Source of the DNA: Candidatus Thorarchaeota archaeon
GTDB taxonomy: Archaea > Asgardarchaeota > Thorarchaeia > Thorarchaeales > Thorarchaeaceae
Direction of reading: 5' to 3'
DNA: 8,175 nt
Assembly: GCA_029856425.1 (NCBI GenBank)
Contig: JAHQWZ010000072.1
Span: 1 to 8,175 of the forward strand
Each line of letters begins with the position of its first letter. Within the stretch, counting starts at the first letter, position 1. A program made the position numbers and the translations under genes. Shown here piece after piece: positions 7,401-8,175 of this stretch. The notes beneath the pieces are model-generated. The model ran no database searches and was not told the DNA's origin. It saw only the letters and a list, made by a program, of their open reading frames with translations.

Positions 7401-8175
7401 CTCGTGTCGTGACAAATGGGAATGGCCAAGCTTTCTGGAGTATTCAGATAGATGATGAGGGACTCTGGACAGTAAAAACCACTTTTGAGGGCTTAGGAGT
7501 TTATCTCCCCGTTTCAGGTTCGGTGGATGTGAGTGTAAGATATGGGACTGAGATTCAAGCTTCTATCATTCCAACAGGTGATGTTGTTGCAGGCCTCGCT
7601 CCAGCATCGATCTCTTTCCTTTTGATGGACTCAGGTGGGACACCTCTTGAGGGTTTTACAATCGACTATTCCGCGTACCATGACTTGCAGGGTCTTATAA
7701 TGACTGACCGTGTGGTCCAGACTGGCTATGAACCCGTAATACTGAATATCACTTTTGATAGAATGGGCAACTACACAATTCTTCTTTCATTTTCTGGAAC
7801 ATTGCATTATCATGCATCAAACGCAGCTCTTAGAGTATGGGTTTATGGGACAACAAGTATCAGCTTCAGTTTGAGCTCTTCAATAGAGCGCTCTTCGATT
7901 TCGTATCTGAATGCATCAGTCCTTGATGAGGCAGGGTCTAAAATCCCGCTGAATGAGTTAAGCACATCAATGGATCTACTTGGCCCTGATGGCATAGTCA
8001 ACCTGACTGGACGGCTTCTCCTCTCTGGTTACGAGATTAGTATCTCCCTAGAAAGCTTGGAGGTCGGGTCGTATAGACTGAGCCTAATTGTGCTCGATAG
8101 CGCACTGAGGATTGGCTGTACAAATGAAGCTACGTTTGATGTCTATGCATCGACAACCATCCTAGTCATTGAGGA
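1355..8175 (+). CDS. Giant exported surface protein: Rossmann-like domain, two alpha-toroids, Ig-like ladder (3' end outside window)
   Basis: One frame is open from TTG 1355 to the last base, 2273 codons with no stop, so the C-terminus is unseen. Domains in order: signal peptide (1-25); a flavodoxin/Rossmann or class I glutamine-amidotransferase-like domain (about 60-260); twelve alpha-hairpin repeats of the prenyltransferase/squalene-cyclase kind (about 285-870), with QDLDGGF (388-394) and QLDSGGFG (537-544); then from about 885 one divergent beta domain and at least 13 Ig-like domains of about 98-105 residues. About 25 N-x-S/T sequons, 21 of them after residue 880, agree with an N-glycosylated archaeal surface protein. 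No DxDD cyclase motif, thioester GCGEQ motif or clear catalytic centre was found. It lies in a coupled cluster behind a membrane protein and a small ORF. A stalk-like adhesin or envelope protein with an N-terminal ligand-binding head is the most likely role. The function is inferred from architecture only. A C-terminal membrane anchor or further domains may lie beyond the window. Confidence 0.93.
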   Translation, partial: MRHRRIVLGIIIIAITLTLPLVIISQDNPMVDFTSISDAPPPDFNADFIAATDDGLGIDRSPVIVLELPGYSIPARGSTWLHVLHTEGIPAEVVTVAELLADPTSIHAAPVILVDGSLGADSAGHVPAVLVALLVGEDASIILTGRSAWLLHLLRKRGPPSGIAPSTTHLLTTPGLEGAIYLTSPIPLNLGSLLTTESSIEIPNDEIQTEMSRLVDLTGAQASSLASLRYDCWPLETFLLSPEDPQFLTEEGRGLVVNTIAYATALRENSPSLALADAQASDDEILSGGYSYAHEATMAGTYYAIQMAKALMDESEWSSWKNAKQGLVLSILNNLIVGFGGETGFLTAKTDGTVGCKSTAQGLWVLSAMDLSSQFTVSDMITYLSSRQDLDGGFENHITVTFHVTEALAASGFIGSIDTGNLESWLRSCVIDGGKTSDPDLWGSIASNPTSTSPTNQYASDFVKALEFLGRTHIDPAKLTSWIITRTGIGDGSYRNTVGPTGETTIGTGSALTAMAVMGTLSQENRTSGLSWLINNQLDSGGFGLKTKDADLVAKSKESCSIAVALKEMSEISGLIVPGLKSYLGAIETHLGFELMDPLPSLMWNYWLARASRMNHATGVVNAKLQAQYLDLFTQWTQYPWWNNITAVSAPEYGVNQYGTKSVWTQYFGVGTALSLGASPSSLVVADALNYISMSQYVMGHFRPAMFMGTAHIQYSVAAVEALYLLDSLATIPYRSALETAMLADYNGGQWSMTGWTIEPYVGEQAAIDWLCTRAALRLNIVDATMAAQISSSIISRIQYSDIYALSCDVATLALLNSSGFSVDLESIDRVQILNALGLTPYANGWLNTTDQWQPVFTAASLEMVAILGLRPNLFDMQGSSIFASTDATVSISSSLDIDVIVSSSFSAHKVLIYAFGDWIQFTNVTDSDVLTIDVPGDLMALGPAGICIIVADWSHSRAYGILHVEAQGTLEGVLAVDTPIVTGGSFINGSVSWTITPGINAGTTNITVRLGDPPTYKHWSYQEVSPFELHVPSADFSTGTYNLTVTLERQYCDTLILHDTVEIAIPVTTYLLSPSLILGTVGRQSSIDWSLHYSSNGTELASQQTAIIIVDGLDQVVYTTQGISLVGGNVFYWIPAQGGNFSYTISFVGNGSLVGSYSSGLIHVCEDTVLTWLTKGTMNQYSDVSLEARLETSSGTPLMGHVVHITVTSPSSFTLIDTDLMTNSTGHVSVLVSLNENGAYTLNAIFEATGDLRASMNSDIINSWSESTLVVGGISGDNRVISIWQIWARLEDSISSPVFGESVALRIVLLPSTVVAEYILVTNSTGHVKTSWLGDSAGAYRLEAEYAGIGLRGSAYSSSEFYLWVPVTLTLTVAQTSEVGVQTSIEVTAEDHLGLPIDGLFVTVTVRDPEDFIRIQQSGTTVGGILQITWTPLFRGQNSISASSVQQTWYDSSSAFQTEDVFEEPSIDVLMPANQEAPSLVSVIVSLSDYHGVGISGALAQTIITINGQLLLDVTSATQADGTITHLVSVSEAGILSASVTVSSQGWLLAASSTSSEVIMGATGIDLTTPGHPIEQGTSVGIVVTLTDLNGAPLEGAQVIIEVLRSNGTIVTSVQRVTGADGKCTLAYDFNSVGDFIINASYTGEALNSSATTSALQRVYMTPTMQVSHSPSCMLGDTLELYVGITDTFQDYIIGRTLILSIEQDNITVFAAEVESIDGLFTIYWDPVDRGMATITLLHTGDTYYYSNSTGSPVSILELVGASLIIEPSTVNLFNTATLRYTLLTSGTQSGVIIHFEVLDLNLVPLWTADLATNGTGIAEAFYFADDSCGILTVRASPIVEQYLIGGDTQEQLNVMTTCAVAVTLAPNPPRAGQDVNITIYLIDQLGFPIENLDIVVSLNNPLGAPVRLGVWSNSITVTTNNGVAIVSFVPSMSGLYSIHLSCSGAVSIIGFTDDTYHTVYSQSNVNVSVSETQLEVGDVLGITVLLTDYQGFPMVGRDIIISLDGPGVLTLGPTRVVTNGNGQAFWSIQIDDEGLWTVKTTFEGLGVYLPVSGSVDVSVRYGTEIQASIIPTGDVVAGLAPASISFLLMDSGGTPLEGFTIDYSAYHDLQGLIMTDRVVQTGYEPVILNITFDRMGNYTILLSFSGTLHYHASNAALRVWVYGTTSISFSLSSSIERSSISYLNASVLDEAGSKIPLNELSTSMDLLGPDGIVNLTGRLLLSGYEISISLESLEVGSYRLSLIVLDSALRIGCTNEATFDVYASTTILVIE
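1535..2160 (+). other. Rossmann/class I glutamine-amidotransferase-like domain
   Basis: Residues about 61-268 alternate short hydrophobic strands with helices: PVIVLEL (62-68), LHVLHTEGIPAEVVTV, APVILVDGS (109-117), ASIILTGRSAWLLHLL (139-154) and GAIYLTS (179-185). The domain ends with an LTEEGRGLVVNTIAYA helix (about 246-261). This order is that of flavodoxin-like and class I glutamine-amidotransferase-like folds, often found at the N-terminus of large archaeal surface proteins. At the turn where an active amidotransferase has its nucleophile Cys (G-x-C), this protein reads G-R-S. Catalysis of the usual type is therefore unlikely, and a binding role is more plausible. Confidence 0.5.
2207..3967 (+). 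other. Twelve alpha-hairpin repeats, probably two tandem alpha6/alpha6 toroids
   Basis: Small-residue inner helices recur at residues 298 (MAGTYYAIQMAKAL), 357 (KSTAQGLWVLSAMD), 399 (TVTFHVTEALAASG), 456 (NQYASDFVKALEFLG), 507 (GTGSALTAMAVMG) and 557 (KESCSIAVALKEM). They recur again at 599, 663, 711 (AHIQYSVAAVEALYLL), 764 (EQAAIDWLCTRAALRL), 806 (LSCDVATLALL) and 857 (FTAASLEMVAILG). Spacing is 42-64 residues. Turns such as SGGYSY (287-292), QDLDGGF and QLDSGGFG match prenyltransferase/squalene-oxidase repeats. Six hairpins make one toroid, so twelve suggest two. The first six are clearer than the second six. Cyclase DxDD and prenyltransferase zinc ligands were not identified, so a sugar- or peptide-binding head is an alternative to an enzyme. 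Confidence 0.65.
3992..8175 (+). repeat. Ladder of about 14 Ig-like domains, period about 100 residues
   Basis: After a divergent beta domain (about residues 885-968), thirteen full units begin near 969, 1069, 1169, 1266, 1368, 1467, 1565, 1663, 1761, 1860, 1965, 2065 and 2166, and another starts near 2266 at the window end. Two marks recur in register. One is a D-x-x-G-x-P-h-x-G turn (1392, 1490, 1589, 1885, 1990, 2092, less clear at 2191). The other is a T-x-x-x-G turn before a strand (1223, 1323, 1421, 1519, 1619, 1717 degenerate, 1814, 1921, 2020, 2123 degenerate). These are the signatures of Big_1/invasin-like bacterial Ig folds. Units are diverged at the DNA level except for one close pair. 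The ladder probably forms a rod that holds the N-terminal head away from the cell. Confidence 0.75.

Noticed and set aside
3992..8175. Regular 300-bp periodicity considered as a CRISPR or satellite DNA array
   Set aside because: The period is in protein sequence with an open frame throughout. DNA identity between units is low except for one pair.

Overview
The window most likely comes from an archaeon with about 45-50% GC. An Asgard archaeon of the Thorarchaeia type is my best guess, from general resemblance only. The evidence is strong Shine-Dalgarno motifs, a TTG start, ATGA gene overlap, and a giant exported protein rich in Ig-like domains and N-x-S/T sequons. No rRNA, tRNA or universal marker is present, so the assignment is an inference. 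Everything recognisable is on the + strand. I saw no tRNA, CRISPR array, insertion sequence or integrase.

Layout: positions 1-336 hold the last 111 codons of an alpha-helical, HEAT-like repeat protein that begins outside the window. Positions 337-580 are non-coding and hold a 16-bp hairpin and candidate A/T-rich promoter elements. A tightly packed cluster follows. It consists of a roughly 200-residue polytopic membrane protein (581-1183), a 61-codon small ORF that starts inside its stop codon (1180-1365), and a giant gene that starts with TTG inside the end of the small ORF (1355) and is still open at the last base (2273 codons seen).

The giant gene fills more than 80% of the window. Its product is read as a signal peptide, a Rossmann/glutamine-amidotransferase-like domain (about residues 60-260), twelve alpha-hairpin repeats of the prenyltransferase/squalene-cyclase type (about 285-870, probably two six-hairpin toroids in tandem), and then a ladder of Ig-like beta domains with a period of about 100 residues that runs off the end. 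The sequon density and signal peptide point to a glycosylated cell-surface or secreted protein. The binding target or enzymatic role, if any, is unknown.

The membrane protein resembles, in its layout, M50/site-2-protease-like integral membrane metalloproteases, but the position expected to hold HExxH reads TTAVR. It may be an inactive relative. Gene overlap suggests that the membrane protein, the small ORF and the giant surface protein are made from one transcript by translational coupling. How the three products cooperate cannot be read from the sequence; handling or anchoring of the surface protein by the membrane partner is only a guess.
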